Assembly (NCBI RefSeq): GCF_003967075.1
Contig: NZ_AP018664.1
Span: 372,001 to 436,000 of the forward strand
Length of the DNA: 64,000 bases
Source of the DNA: Sphingobium amiense
GTDB taxonomy: Bacteria > Pseudomonadota > Alphaproteobacteria > Sphingomonadales > Sphingomonadaceae
Direction of reading: 5' to 3'
Position 1 is the stretch's first letter. Every line of letters begins with the position of its first letter. This document shows, piece by piece, positions 38,403 to 46,767 of the stretch. The notes under the pieces are model-generated. The model had not been told where the DNA came from and did not search any database. It worked only from the letters and a program-made list of their open reading frames with translations. Both the position numbers and the translations under genes were made by a program.

Positions 38403-39056
38403 TTACTGGCCTCCCAGTTGCTTGAGATCGCCCGCGCCCGTGGGCTGCTTGTCGCGATAGGTGGAGATGGCGCGGTTCGACGTGGCGGTGCGCAGGCCGC
38501 TTTCATTGCCCTGACCGCGGACGAGATCCTCCGGATCGGCGACCATCGCGGCCCAGTTGCTGTTGACGCCGCAGCCGAAGTTGGACGTGCCGCTCAGCGT
38601 ATCGTTGGTTTCGGCCTGCTCGCTCCAGTCGGGGCAGCCCGGCACGCTGGCGGAGGCGCGGCGCACGATGAGGCGGACGCTGCCTGCGGGCGCCTGCCCG
38701 GCGGCGGCAGAGCTGTCCTCGCCGATGAGGAGACCGTGGCGGGCCGTCACATCGGCGATGCCGTCGCGCGCGGCGGCGTCGACATAGGCGGAGTCGCCGG
38801 CGATGGCGACCTGATCGCCGTAGCCAAGGCCGATCGAGCGATACCAGTCCTCCAGCCGCGTGGCTTCGGCAGGCGAAAGCCCGCCCATGCCTGCCTGCAC
38901 ATCGAAGGTGTAGAGGCTGTGGCTGACGACAGGCTGGTGCACCGAGTCGAGGGTGCGGTTGGTGCGGCCCCGCGCATCGGCGTGCGCGGGCACGAGGATG
39001 ATCGCCAGCGCGGTCAGCGCGGGAGCGGCGAGACGGATGGGGAAGCGTGCGGTCAT
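38403..39056 (-). CDS. cpaD: Tad pilus lipoprotein-like component CpaD
   Basis: The 217-residue secreted protein has a signal sequence (IRLAAPALTALAIILVPAHA) and CpaD-family traits: VRLIVRRASASVPGCPDWSE, NDTLSGTSNFGCGVNSNWAA and MVADPEDLVRGQ. It is thought to assist secretin assembly at the outer membrane. Unlike many CpaD proteins no lipobox Cys is visible at the signal end. Its stop is 1 nt from the cpaE start. Confidence 0.93.
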   Translation of the reverse strand: MTARFPIRLAAPALTALAIILVPAHADARGRTNRTLDSVHQPVVSHSLYTFDVQAGMGGLSPAEATRLEDWYRSIGLGYGDQVAIAGDSAYVDAAARDGIADVTARHGLLIGEDSSAAAGQAPAGSVRLIVRRASASVPGCPDWSEQAETNDTLSGTSNFGCGVNSNWAAMVADPEDLVRGQGNESGLRTATSNRAISTYRDKQPTGAGDLKQLGGQ

Positions 39057-39070
39057 GTCAAATCCTTCCG

Positions 39071-40525
39071 TCAGAAGCTGAAGCCGGGAGCGGGCGCGGC
39101 CGATTTGCCGTCGCCGCGCGGAGCGGGGGCGGCCGATCCGGGCACGCGGCGCGGCTGTTGCGGACGAGCGCCGCTGACGCCGTCATTGCCGACCTGACCG
39201 ACTAGACCCTGCGCCGCCGTGGCGTTGCGGAAGCCGTCGGTCGGCAGGCGCACGTCCGAAGCGTTCATGGGTTTCACGAGGTAAGGCGTCACCACGATCA
39301 CCAGTTCGGTTTCGTTGCGCTGGAACTGGCGCGACTTGAACAGGCTGCCGAGGATCGGCACGTCGCCCAGGAACGGCACCTTGTTAATTCCATTGCTGGT
39401 GTCGTTGCTGAGAAGCCCCGCAATCATGAAGGCCTGGCCCGACCCCAGTTCCACCGTCGTCTCCGCCGTCCGGCTCTTGAGCGCGGGCACCGTGGCGTTG
39501 ATGGTAAAGTCAAGGCTCGACACAGTCGGGCGGACGCGCAGCGAGATGCGGCCATCCGACAGCACGGTGGGCGTGAAGGCGAGCTGCACGCCATATTGCT
39601 TGAATTCGATGCTGTTGCCCTGCGTGCCGTTGCTGACCGTGTAGGGATATTCACCGCCCGCCAGGAAGCTGGCGGTCTCACCCGAGAGCGAGGTCAGGTT
39701 AGGCTGCGCCAGAGTGGTTGAAAGACCGCTGGATTCTGCCAGGTCGAGGGCAGCGGCGACGTCGATGCCCAAAAGCTTTGCAACGCCGCCGATACTATAA
39801 GCGCCGTTGACTGGATTGGTGAACGTCCAATATGCAGGCTCATCCTTGGTTGCGCGCGTATATTTGGCAAAATCACGAGTTCCGCCGCCCACATAGCCGC
39901 TGTAATATTGACCTGTCGAAGCGAGATTAAGGCCGATCTTGTGCCCGACATCCTTGCTTACTTCGGCGATCTTGACCTGCAGCATCACCTGAAGCGGGGT
40001 CGCCATGCGCAGGCGGCTGACCACGGTCACGTCCTTGCCGACGAAGGCCTGCGTCAGCCGTTCGGCTTCGGCGGCGTCTTCGGGCGCCTTGATCGTGCCG
40101 GTCAGCAGGACCATGCCGTTCATCTTGTTCACCGCGATGCTCGCGTCCGGCATGGCGAGGCGCAGCATGTCGTCGATGCTGGTCAGGTTGTTGCCGACCC
40201 GCACCGTGCCCGAAAACAGCACCTTGCCGTTCTTGGCCGTGACGAAGATGGTGCTTTCGCCCGGCTTCTTCGCGATGATGTAGAGCTGGTTCTGCGAGCG
40301 GACATAGGCGTCGGCGACTTCGGGGTTGCCGATCACCACGTCCGACATCGGCGCGGAGAGGTTCACCACGCGGCTGCCGCCCGCCGACATCAGGATCGCA
40401 TTGTCCTGTTCCGCCGCCGGGGCGGCATTGAGGGCCGAGGTCGGAGCGGCGATGGCCGCGACCGCAAGGCCCAGCGCGACCGCCGGAGCGGCGAGGCGCG
40501 TGGAGCGACGATGCAATTTCTTCAT
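39071..40525 (-). CDS. cpaC: Tad pilus outer-membrane secretin CpaC/RcpA
   Basis: The 484-residue protein has a signal peptide, an N-terminal pilus-assembly domain (VVNLSAPMSDVVIGNPEVAD, LYIIAKKPGESTIFVTAKNG), a BON-like part (DASIAVNKMNGMVLLTGTIK) and a secretin domain ending VPFLGDVPILGSLFKSRQFQ, then ETELVIVVTPYLVKP, the secretin signature. A Pro/Ala/Gly-rich tail of about 60 residues follows. It forms the outer-membrane pore for the pilus. ATG at 40525 follows the cpaB stop by 1 nt. Confidence 0.97.
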   Translation of the reverse strand: MKKLHRRSTRLAAPAVALGLAVAAIAAPTSALNAAPAAEQDNAILMSAGGSRVVNLSAPMSDVVIGNPEVADAYVRSQNQLYIIAKKPGESTIFVTAKNGKVLFSGTVRVGNNLTSIDDMLRLAMPDASIAVNKMNGMVLLTGTIKAPEDAAEAERLTQAFVGKDVTVVSRLRMATPLQVMLQVKIAEVSKDVGHKIGLNLASTGQYYSGYVGGGTRDFAKYTRATKDEPAYWTFTNPVNGAYSIGGVAKLLGIDVAAALDLAESSGLSTTLAQPNLTSLSGETASFLAGGEYPYTVSNGTQGNSIEFKQYGVQLAFTPTVLSDGRISLRVRPTVSSLDFTINATVPALKSRTAETTVELGSGQAFMIAGLLSNDTSNGINKVPFLGDVPILGSLFKSRQFQRNETELVIVVTPYLVKPMNASDVRLPTDGFRNATAAQGLVGQVGNDGVSGARPQQPRRVPGSAAPAPRGDGKSAAPAPGFSF

Positions 40526-40526
40526 C

Positions 40527-41537
40527 TTACTTACCCCCGACCGGAACCACGGTCACATCGGTGGCGCGCGCCACCTTGACCACCGGACCATTGATGGCGC
40601 TGGCCAGTGCAGGCGCACCGGGCTGGCCGTTGAGCGACTGACCGGCATCCGCCTTGGGGGGAACCGAGCTGCGCTGATAACGGGACACGTCCGCGCCCGT
40701 CGAATAGGTGGTGCCGCGATCCACGGGGCGCGCGGCGATTTTCGCCAGCATCGCCTTTTCCGCCTTGCCGCTGGCCGCGCCGCCCAGGTCCACGTCGGTG
40801 CCCGCAATCGCGGCATCGAGATCGGACGTTGTGTCGGCGATGGAGCGCAGCGACATGGAAAGCGAACCGATGGTCTGGGCGACCGCGATCTTTTCGGCGA
40901 TCTTGGGCGTCACTTCGATCGTGACGTTGGAGAAGGTCTTGACCTCCGGCTTGCCGTCGTCGCCCATCGCGTCCATGCGCTGATCGGTGGCGAGCACGCG
41001 CAGGTTGCGCAGGATGGTTTCCGACACCTTGAGCGGATCGCCGTCGCCGCCGCCCGAGACGCTCTGCGTCAGGACGAGGTCGATGCGGTCGCCGGGGAAG
41101 ACGAAGCCCGCGACCGAGGACTGGGCCGTCACCGGCACCGTCACGGCGCGCATGCCCGGCCCGAGCGCGGCGGCCAGGAAGCCGCGTTCGCCGGGCTTGA
41201 CGATCGCGCCCTGCGTCAGCGGCTGGCCAGCGGTGATCGCGGTGCGAACGACGCTGCCCGCGAGCTTGGCGGGATCGGCCTGACCCTGGATATAATAGGC
41301 CTGCTCGACCAGATCCTTGGGCCAGGGCTGAAAGCGGAAGCTCTCCGCATCCAGGATCGTGCCCACGGGCAGAGCCTTTGTGGCGACGAGAACACGAGGC
41401 TGATTGGCCTCGACCGGCATGGCTGCCGCGTTGACCTGCGGCGTGCTGGATGAATTCAGCATGTTGCGCGCAAGCAGAGCTGTAGTGACCGCTATGATAA
41501 GCGCGCCAGCCAGCAGCACGATCTTCTTAGCCTCCAT
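40527..41537 (-). CDS. cpaB: Tad pilus periplasmic protein CpaB/RcpC
   Basis: The 336-residue protein has an N-terminal membrane anchor (IVLLAGALIIAVTTALLARN), an SAF domain (RVLVATKALPVGTILDAESF, AGQPLTQGAIVKPGERGFLA) and the RcpC/CpaB part AVTVPVTAQSSVAGFVFPGD, RIDLVLTQSV. It is believed to stabilise the secretin and contact peptidoglycan. ATG at 41537 follows GGGAGGCG; the 16-residue extension to 41585 lacks support and would overlap cpaA. Confidence 0.95.
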   Translation of the reverse strand: MEAKKIVLLAGALIIAVTTALLARNMLNSSSTPQVNAAAMPVEANQPRVLVATKALPVGTILDAESFRFQPWPKDLVEQAYYIQGQADPAKLAGSVVRTAITAGQPLTQGAIVKPGERGFLAAALGPGMRAVTVPVTAQSSVAGFVFPGDRIDLVLTQSVSGGGDGDPLKVSETILRNLRVLATDQRMDAMGDDGKPEVKTFSNVTIEVTPKIAEKIAVAQTIGSLSMSLRSIADTTSDLDAAIAGTDVDLGGAASGKAEKAMLAKIAARPVDRGTTYSTGADVSRYQRSSVPPKADAGQSLNGQPGAPALASAINGPVVKVARATDVTVVPVGGK

Positions 41538-41588
41538 GACGAAATTCGCCTCCCTCAAGTGGGTGCATGTGCCCCATTGGCCCACTCA

Positions 41589-42062
41589 TTACGCAAAATG
41601 GTTAAGATATCGTTCGCCAATCACCCACAGGCCGGCGAGCGAGATGGCGACGCCATAAGGGATTTCGGGTTGCCCCTCCCTCCGGCGCAGCTTGTGGTCG
41701 ACGATGGTCGCGACCGTGACCCCGCCGCCCACCACCGCCATCAGCACGATGAGCGAGAGGAGGACCGGCCACGGGAACCAGAGCGCGAGCGCGCCGAGCA
41801 GCTTCACGTCGCCCCCGCCCATCATCCCCATCGCAAAGAGCGCGGCGAAGGCCGCGAACACGATGACGCCGAGCAGCAGTTGCAGCGCGACCCCCGGCCA
41901 GAGCGGCAGGCCGCTCGCAACCCACCAGAACGGCGCGAGCGCCGCGACGGCAAGGTTCAGCCGGTTGGAAATGATGCGCGAACGCAGGTCCGTGACGGCG
42001 GCCCAGATGAGCAGCGCGCCTAGAGCGCCGATCAGCGCAACCCTGAAAAATTCCCCGGACAT
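41589..42062 (-). CDS. cpaA: prepilin peptidase CpaA (A24 family)
   Basis: The 157-residue membrane aspartyl peptidase cuts the Flp prepilin leader. The two catalytic Asp are visible in AAVTDLRSRIISN and in MGGGDVKLLGALALW (GxGD motif). It has about five membrane segments and lacks an N-terminal methylase domain, as is typical for CpaA/TadV. It is the first gene of the operon on this strand, with no flp pilin gene before it in the window; a convincing pilin gene was not seen. Confidence 0.93.
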   Translation of the reverse strand: MSGEFFRVALIGALGALLIWAAVTDLRSRIISNRLNLAVAALAPFWWVASGLPLWPGVALQLLLGVIVFAAFAALFAMGMMGGGDVKLLGALALWFPWPVLLSLIVLMAVVGGGVTVATIVDHKLRRREGQPEIPYGVAISLAGLWVIGERYLNHFA

Positions 42063-42113
42063 GGGGCTATGCCCTAGACCAGATGGCTTACCAAACAGTA
42101 ACCACGGGGCCAG

Positions 42114-43067
42114 ATGGATTCGCCCGGCCTCCCCGCACCCGCCTTCGACCGCCGCGCCTGGCCGGAGGGCGGGGTGCTGGATTACTGGCTCGCGCCCGAT
42201 GGCTGGCCGATCCGCCGCTATCGCCTCGGCAGCGGGGAGCGCGGGCGGATGCTGGTGCTCAACGGGCGCGGCGACATGATCGAGAAATATCTCGAAGTCA
42301 TCCACCACTGGGCGCAGCGCGGCTGGGCCGTCACCGCGTTCGACTGGCGCGGGCAGGGCGGATCGGGGCGGCTGACGGACGATCCGATGTGCGGGCATAT
42401 CGGCGATTTCGGCGTCTGGATCGAGGATTTCCGGGCGCTGGCGACGGAGTGGCGCGGCGGGGGGCAGGGGCCGTCCGTCATGCTGGGGCACAGCATGGGC
42501 GGGCATATGCTGCTGCGCGGCCTGACCCAGGGCGTGCCGCCGCCCGACGCGGCGGTGACGGTCGCGCCGATGCTGGGTCTGCACAGCGCGCCGCTGCCGC
42601 GCTGGCTGGCGGTCGGCATCGCGCGGGGGATGATGCTGCTCGGCCAGGGGGAGCGGCAGGCATGGACGCAGAAGGAGGACAGCGAGAGGCTGCGCCGCAT
42701 CCGGCAGCAGCGGTTGACGCACGATCCCGACCGCTATGCCGACGAACTGTGGTGGCGCGACCATAGCCGCGGCATCGCGCTGGGGCCACCGAGCTGGGCG
42801 TGGGTCGATCAGGCGCTGCGCTCGACGCACGATCTGGCGGAGGGGGAGGCGATCGCGCGCATCGGTGTGCCGCTGCTGATACTGGCGGCGCAGGCGGACC
42901 GGCTGGTGTCGACATCCGCCATTCGGCGCGTCGCGGCGCGCATTCCCGGTGCGCGGCTGCATGTCTATGGGCGCGAGGCGGCGCATGAAATCCTGCGCGA
43001 AAGCGATCCGGTGCGGCTGGACGCGCTGGCGCGTATCGACGCCTTTCTGGATGAGGTTGCGCCTTGA
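42114..43067 (+). CDS. alpha/beta hydrolase, lysophospholipase/monoacylglycerol lipase type
   Basis: The 317-residue serine hydrolase has the nucleophile in VMLGHSMGGHMLLRGL (GxSxG), oxyanion-region sequence MLVLNGRGDMIEKYLEVIHH, FDWRGQGGSGRLT, the acid in LLILAAQADRLVS and the late His in GREAAHEILRE. This order fits the PldB/Hydrolase_4 group acting on lysophospholipids or monoacylglycerols. It overlaps the next gene by 4 nt and diverges from cpaA across a 51-nt gap. Confidence 0.9.
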   Translation: MDSPGLPAPAFDRRAWPEGGVLDYWLAPDGWPIRRYRLGSGERGRMLVLNGRGDMIEKYLEVIHHWAQRGWAVTAFDWRGQGGSGRLTDDPMCGHIGDFGVWIEDFRALATEWRGGGQGPSVMLGHSMGGHMLLRGLTQGVPPPDAAVTVAPMLGLHSAPLPRWLAVGIARGMMLLGQGERQAWTQKEDSERLRRIRQQRLTHDPDRYADELWWRDHSRGIALGPPSWAWVDQALRSTHDLAEGEAIARIGVPLLILAAQADRLVSTSAIRRVAARIPGARLHVYGREAAHEILRESDPVRLDALARIDAFLDEVAP

Positions 43068-44167
43068 CCCGCGCCGACATCGTGATCGTGGGCGGCGGCA
43101 TGGCGGGCGCGAGCCTTGGCGCGGAGCTGGCCGGGGATGCGCGCGTCATCCTCCTCGAAATGGAGGAGAGCGCGGGATATCATGCCACGGGCCGGTCGGT
43201 CGCCTTCTGGGAAGAAACCTATGGCGGCCCGGCGGTACAGCCGCTCACCACCGCGTCGGGACCGCTGCTGGCCGCGCCCGATCCCGACTTTCACGAAGGC
43301 AGCTTCCTGTCGCCGCGCCGCACGCTGCATGTCGGGCGGGCGGGGGATGAGGGCGCGCGCGACGCGCTGCTGGCGCAGTTCGCGGGCAAGGTGGAGCTGT
43401 CGCCGCTCGATCCGCATGCGCTGGTGCCCGGATTGCGGCCCGACTGGACGCTGGGCGTGCTGGAGCCGAGCTGCCGCGACATCGACGTCGCGGCGCTGCA
43501 TCAGGCGTATCTCAGGCGCTTTCGCCGGCGCGGCGGCGAGGTCCGGCTGGGCGCGCGGCTGACGGGCGCGGCGCGCGAGGGCGATGGCTGGCGGATCGAG
43601 GCGGCGGGGGAGGCGATACGCTGCGGCCTGCTCGTCAATGCGGCGGGCGCGTGGGCCGATGAGGTGGCGCGGCTCTGCGGCGTCGCCCCCATCGGCATCG
43701 CGCCGCTGCGGCGGACGGTGGTGCAACTCCATGTGCCCGCCATGCCGCAGGACGATCTGCCGCTGGTGATGGACCTGCGATCCCGTTTCTATTTCAAGCC
43801 GGAGGGGCGGCAGCGCCTGTGGCTGACCCCGCATGACGAAGCGCCGTCCGTCCCCTGCGACGCCGCGCCGGAGGATCTGGCGGTGGCGCAGGCGGTCGCG
43901 CGGTTCGAGGAGGCGGTGGACTGGGGTCCGGCCAGCGTCGAGCATAAATGGGCGGGGCTGCGCAGCTTCGCGCCCGACCGCGCGCCCGTCTATGGGCATG
44001 ATCCGGGCGAGCCTGCCTTCTTCTGGTTCGCCGGGCAGGGCGGGTTCGGCATCCAGACCGCGCCTGCCGCGGCCTTCATCGGAGCGGCGCTGATCGGCGG
44101 CGCCGCCCTTCCGCCTGCGGTCGCGGAGATAGATCCCGCGCCCTATTCCCCCGCGCGCTTCCGCTAA
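43064..44167 (+). CDS. FAD-dependent oxidoreductase (DAO family)
   Basis: The 367-residue protein starts at TTG 43064, overlapping the previous stop. It has the dinucleotide fold ADIVIVGGGMAGASLGAELA with the acidic LLEMEESAGYHATGRSVAFW, and the DAO-type late motifs HKWAGLRSFAPDRAPVYGHD and FFWFAGQGGFGIQTAPAAA. It is in the D-amino-acid dehydrogenase/glycine-oxidase-like group; the substrate is unknown. Its 3' end overlaps the convergent flippase gene by 4 nt. Confidence 0.88.
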   Translation: MTRADIVIVGGGMAGASLGAELAGDARVILLEMEESAGYHATGRSVAFWEETYGGPAVQPLTTASGPLLAAPDPDFHEGSFLSPRRTLHVGRAGDEGARDALLAQFAGKVELSPLDPHALVPGLRPDWTLGVLEPSCRDIDVAALHQAYLRRFRRRGGEVRLGARLTGAAREGDGWRIEAAGEAIRCGLLVNAAGAWADEVARLCGVAPIGIAPLRRTVVQLHVPAMPQDDLPLVMDLRSRFYFKPEGRQRLWLTPHDEAPSVPCDAAPEDLAVAQAVARFEEAVDWGPASVEHKWAGLRSFAPDRAPVYGHDPGEPAFFWFAGQGGFGIQTAPAAAFIGAALIGGAALPPAVAEIDPAPYSPARFR

Positions 44168-45471
44168 CCCGTTTTCAGCGCCCGGCGGCTGGCGAGGCCC
44201 ATCATCGCGAAGGCGGCGAAGGACGCCGCGATATTCGCCATCGCCGCGCCCTGCGTCCCGTAAACCGGCAGCAGCGCCGCCTGCAATCCCAGCAGCAGCA
44301 GCGTCGCGACGACCGAGATGCGCAGCGACAGCCCCGCCCGATCCGTCGCCATCAGCAGCGGGCGATAGCTGACCCCCATAAGCTCGATACAGGCGGCGAT
44401 GCCCAGCATCAGCAGCAGCGGATAGGCGGGCAGGAACGCCTTGCCCGCGATGAGACCGAGCAGCGGATGGCCGATGACGAGGATAAGGCCCACGATCGAC
44501 GCGCCCGCCGCCATCGCCAGCCGGTTGGTGCGGCGGAACAGGTCGCCCAGCGCTTCCTTTCCGTGCGTCGTGGTTCGCGACAGTTCGACGAAGATGCTGC
44601 GCGAGAGCAAGCTGGAAATCTTCGTCAGCGAATTGGCGAGCTGGTTGGCGAGGCGGTAGAGGCCCGCGCCCGCAGGCCCGACGAAACCGCCGACGATCAG
44701 CACCGCGACCTGCTGCCCGATGGAGGTGAGGCTGGTCTGGAGATTGGTCGCGGTGAGGAAGCCGACGATGCCCGAATTTTCGCGCAGGGCATCCAGCGTG
44801 CGGCCTGCGCGCCAGCCGCCGATCCGGTCGCCGCCGACCTTCAGCGCCAGATACCAGTAACTCGCCGCGCACAGCAGTTCCGCCGCGCCCCAGCCGATCA
44901 GGAAGCCGGTCACGTCCGGCATCGCGATCCACGCGGCCGCCGCGCCGATCATCCGCCCGACCGGGATCATCGTCTCGGCAAAGGCGGCGGAATCGAAGCG
45001 GTCGAACAGGCGCAGGACGCCTGTCGGGCTGGACCGGATCGTCACCATCATCACCATGCAGAACAGCCAGACCGGCCAGCCCATGTCCGGCCCCAGTTCC
45101 AGCGCCTTTCCGAACAGCAGGATGATCGCGCCCGCGATCGCGCCGCCCGCAAGCGCGGAGGCGAGGTCGATGAGGATGCAGAAGCGCAGCAGCCGGTTGA
45201 GCGCGTCGCCTTTGCCATCGGCCAGATGTGGCTGGCCGTAGCGCACGACGATCTGCCAGCTATCGAAACTCACCAGCGTCTTGACGACGTTGGCGGCGCT
45301 CAGCACCAGCGCGAAGCGGCCGAAATCGACGACGCCCAGCGTGCGCGTCACGATGGCGAGATAGGCGAGGCTGAGCACCGCGCCCACGCCCTTGCCCCCC
45401 AGCAGCCAGCCCGTGTTCGCCAGAATGCGCGCGAACCCGTCCCCCGCTACGCCCGGCTTGCGCTTGAACAT
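44164..45471 (-). CDS. polysaccharide/lipid flippase (MOP superfamily)
   Basis: The 435-residue integral membrane protein has about 12 hydrophobic segments. The N-terminal ILANTGWLLGGKGVGAVLSL and AYLAIVTRTLGVVDFGRFAL are typical of Wzx-type oligosaccharide flippases in the MOP superfamily. It should move a lipid-linked glycan or a similar lipid across the inner membrane. ATG at 45471 is chosen; the long upstream frame is antisense to the neighbouring nucleotidyltransferase gene. Neighbouring CDP-alcohol enzymes hint at the cargo. Confidence 0.88.
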   Translation of the reverse strand: MFKRKPGVAGDGFARILANTGWLLGGKGVGAVLSLAYLAIVTRTLGVVDFGRFALVLSAANVVKTLVSFDSWQIVVRYGQPHLADGKGDALNRLLRFCILIDLASALAGGAIAGAIILLFGKALELGPDMGWPVWLFCMVMMVTIRSSPTGVLRLFDRFDSAAFAETMIPVGRMIGAAAAWIAMPDVTGFLIGWGAAELLCAASYWYLALKVGGDRIGGWRAGRTLDALRENSGIVGFLTATNLQTSLTSIGQQVAVLIVGGFVGPAGAGLYRLANQLANSLTKISSLLSRSIFVELSRTTTHGKEALGDLFRRTNRLAMAAGASIVGLILVIGHPLLGLIAGKAFLPAYPLLLMLGIAACIELMGVSYRPLLMATDRAGLSLRISVVATLLLLGLQAALLPVYGTQGAAMANIAASFAAFAMMGLASRRALKTG

Positions 45472-45583
45472 CACCTGACGAACGATCCTTGACCGGGGCT
45501 GCTGTTCGCGCTTTAGGCGAGCGCGCGGGGGAGTGCAAACGCCGCCTTTTTTTCGGCCCAATCGCGCGCTAAAGCCCCGCTCC

Positions 45584-46354
45584 ATGAGCATCACCAAAGC
45601 CATCATCCTGTCGGCGGGACAGGGTTCGCGCCTGTTGCCGCTGACGCGCGACGTGCCCAAATGCATGATCGACTTCAACGGGCGCAGCCTTCTTGGCTGG
45701 CAGGTCGCGGCGCTGGTGGCGAACGGCGTCACCGACATCGTCGTGGTGACGGGTTTCCGCACCGAACGGGTCGAGGATCATGCGCTGCAACTCTACCGCG
45801 ACACCGGCGCGCGTATCCGCACCGTCTTCAACCCCTTTTTTCAGGTGGCCGACAATCTGGGCACCTGCTGGATCGTGCGGGAGGAGATGGACCGGGACTT
45901 CATCATCCTGAACGGCGACACCATCGTGTCGGACGAGATCGTCGCGAAGCTGATCGCCGGGGCGCGGGACGCGATCACCGTCACCGTCGATGTGAAGGCC
46001 GACGGCGGCTATGACGACGATGACATGAAGGTCAGCCGCGACGCGGACGGGCGTCTCCATGCCATCGGCAAGCGGCTGCTGCCCCCTGACACCAATGCCG
46101 AATCCATCGGCATGCTGGCCTTCACCGGCGAAGGTCCGGCGATCTTCCGCAACCAGATCGAGCAGATGATGCGCACGCCCGAAGGCGTCGAGCGCTGGTA
46201 TCTGCGCGCCATCGACATCATCGCGAAGGGCAACCGCGTCGGCACCGTCTCCATCGAGGGGCTGGACTGGCAGGAAGTCGACTTCCCTCAGGATGTGGAG
46301 GCGGCGGCTGCGCTGACCGAGAAGTGGGCGGCGCAGGGGCGCTACGCGAAATAA
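45584..46354 (+). CDS. sugar/alcohol-phosphate nucleotidyltransferase
   Basis: The 256-residue NTP-transferase protein has the P-loop-like AIILSAGQGSRLLPLTRDVP with following KCMIDFNGRSLL, metal-binding ILNGDTIVSDEI and C-terminal GLDWQEVDFPQDVEAAAAL. The W-x-E-[IV]-D ending resembles phosphocholine or inositol-phosphate cytidylyltransferases more than glucose-1-phosphate enzymes. It could make a CDP-alcohol for the phosphotransferase at 46764-47870. ATG at 45584. It converges with the HIT gene and overlaps it by 13 nt. Confidence 0.88.
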   Translation: MSITKAIILSAGQGSRLLPLTRDVPKCMIDFNGRSLLGWQVAALVANGVTDIVVVTGFRTERVEDHALQLYRDTGARIRTVFNPFFQVADNLGTCWIVREEMDRDFIILNGDTIVSDEIVAKLIAGARDAITVTVDVKADGGYDDDDMKVSRDADGRLHAIGKRLLPPDTNAESIGMLAFTGEGPAIFRNQIEQMMRTPEGVERWYLRAIDIIAKGNRVGTVSIEGLDWQEVDFPQDVEAAAALTEKWAAQGRYAK

Positions 46355-46767
46355 CCCTTCAGCCAGTCGCGCAGCCCTTCGATCCTTTCCTCCAGCTTCA
46401 CCGCCGCGCCGAGGTCGGGCTGGCCCGGCCAGCCTGCGTCGCGGATCGTCAGGCCCATGGCGCTGCCTTCCCCTTCGTAGCGGGGGATGACGTGGAAATG
46501 GACATGCGGGTCGACCATCATCAGCATCAGATAGTTGATCTTTGCATAGTCCACCGCGCCGCGCAGCGCGTGCTCGATGGCGGCGGTCACGGTCTTGAGT
46601 TCGGCATGCGCTTCGCCGGGCAGATCGCCGAACGCGGTCGCTTCGCCCTTGGCCGCCAGCACCAGCGACCCCAGCGTCGGCTGCGCCGGACGCAACAGCA
46701 CGACCCAATGGTCGAACTCCGCCACCAGCGTCTCGGGCCAGCCGAATTTCGCGATGGTCGCGTTCAT
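46342..46767 (-). CDS. HIT-family nucleotide hydrolase
   Basis: The 141-residue protein carries the histidine triad in VDPHVHFHVIPRYEG, preceded by YAKINYLMLMM. Relatives hydrolyse diadenosine polyphosphates or nucleotidyl-phosphate esters. Its ATG overlaps the stop of the CDP-alcohol phosphotransferase gene (4 nt), so the two are translationally coupled. That linkage suggests a role in nucleotide-alcohol chemistry. Confidence 0.92.
   Translation of the reverse strand: MNATIAKFGWPETLVAEFDHWVVLLRPAQPTLGSLVLAAKGEATAFGDLPGEAHAELKTVTAAIEHALRGAVDYAKINYLMLMMVDPHVHFHVIPRYEGEGSAMGLTIRDAGWPGQPDLGAAVKLEERIEGLRDWLKGYFA

Noticed and set aside
42081-42105. TTAC-n7-TAAC as a CtrA site between cpaA and the hydrolase gene
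   Set aside because: Both half-sites deviate from TTAA-n7-TTAA, so a CtrA call is not supported.
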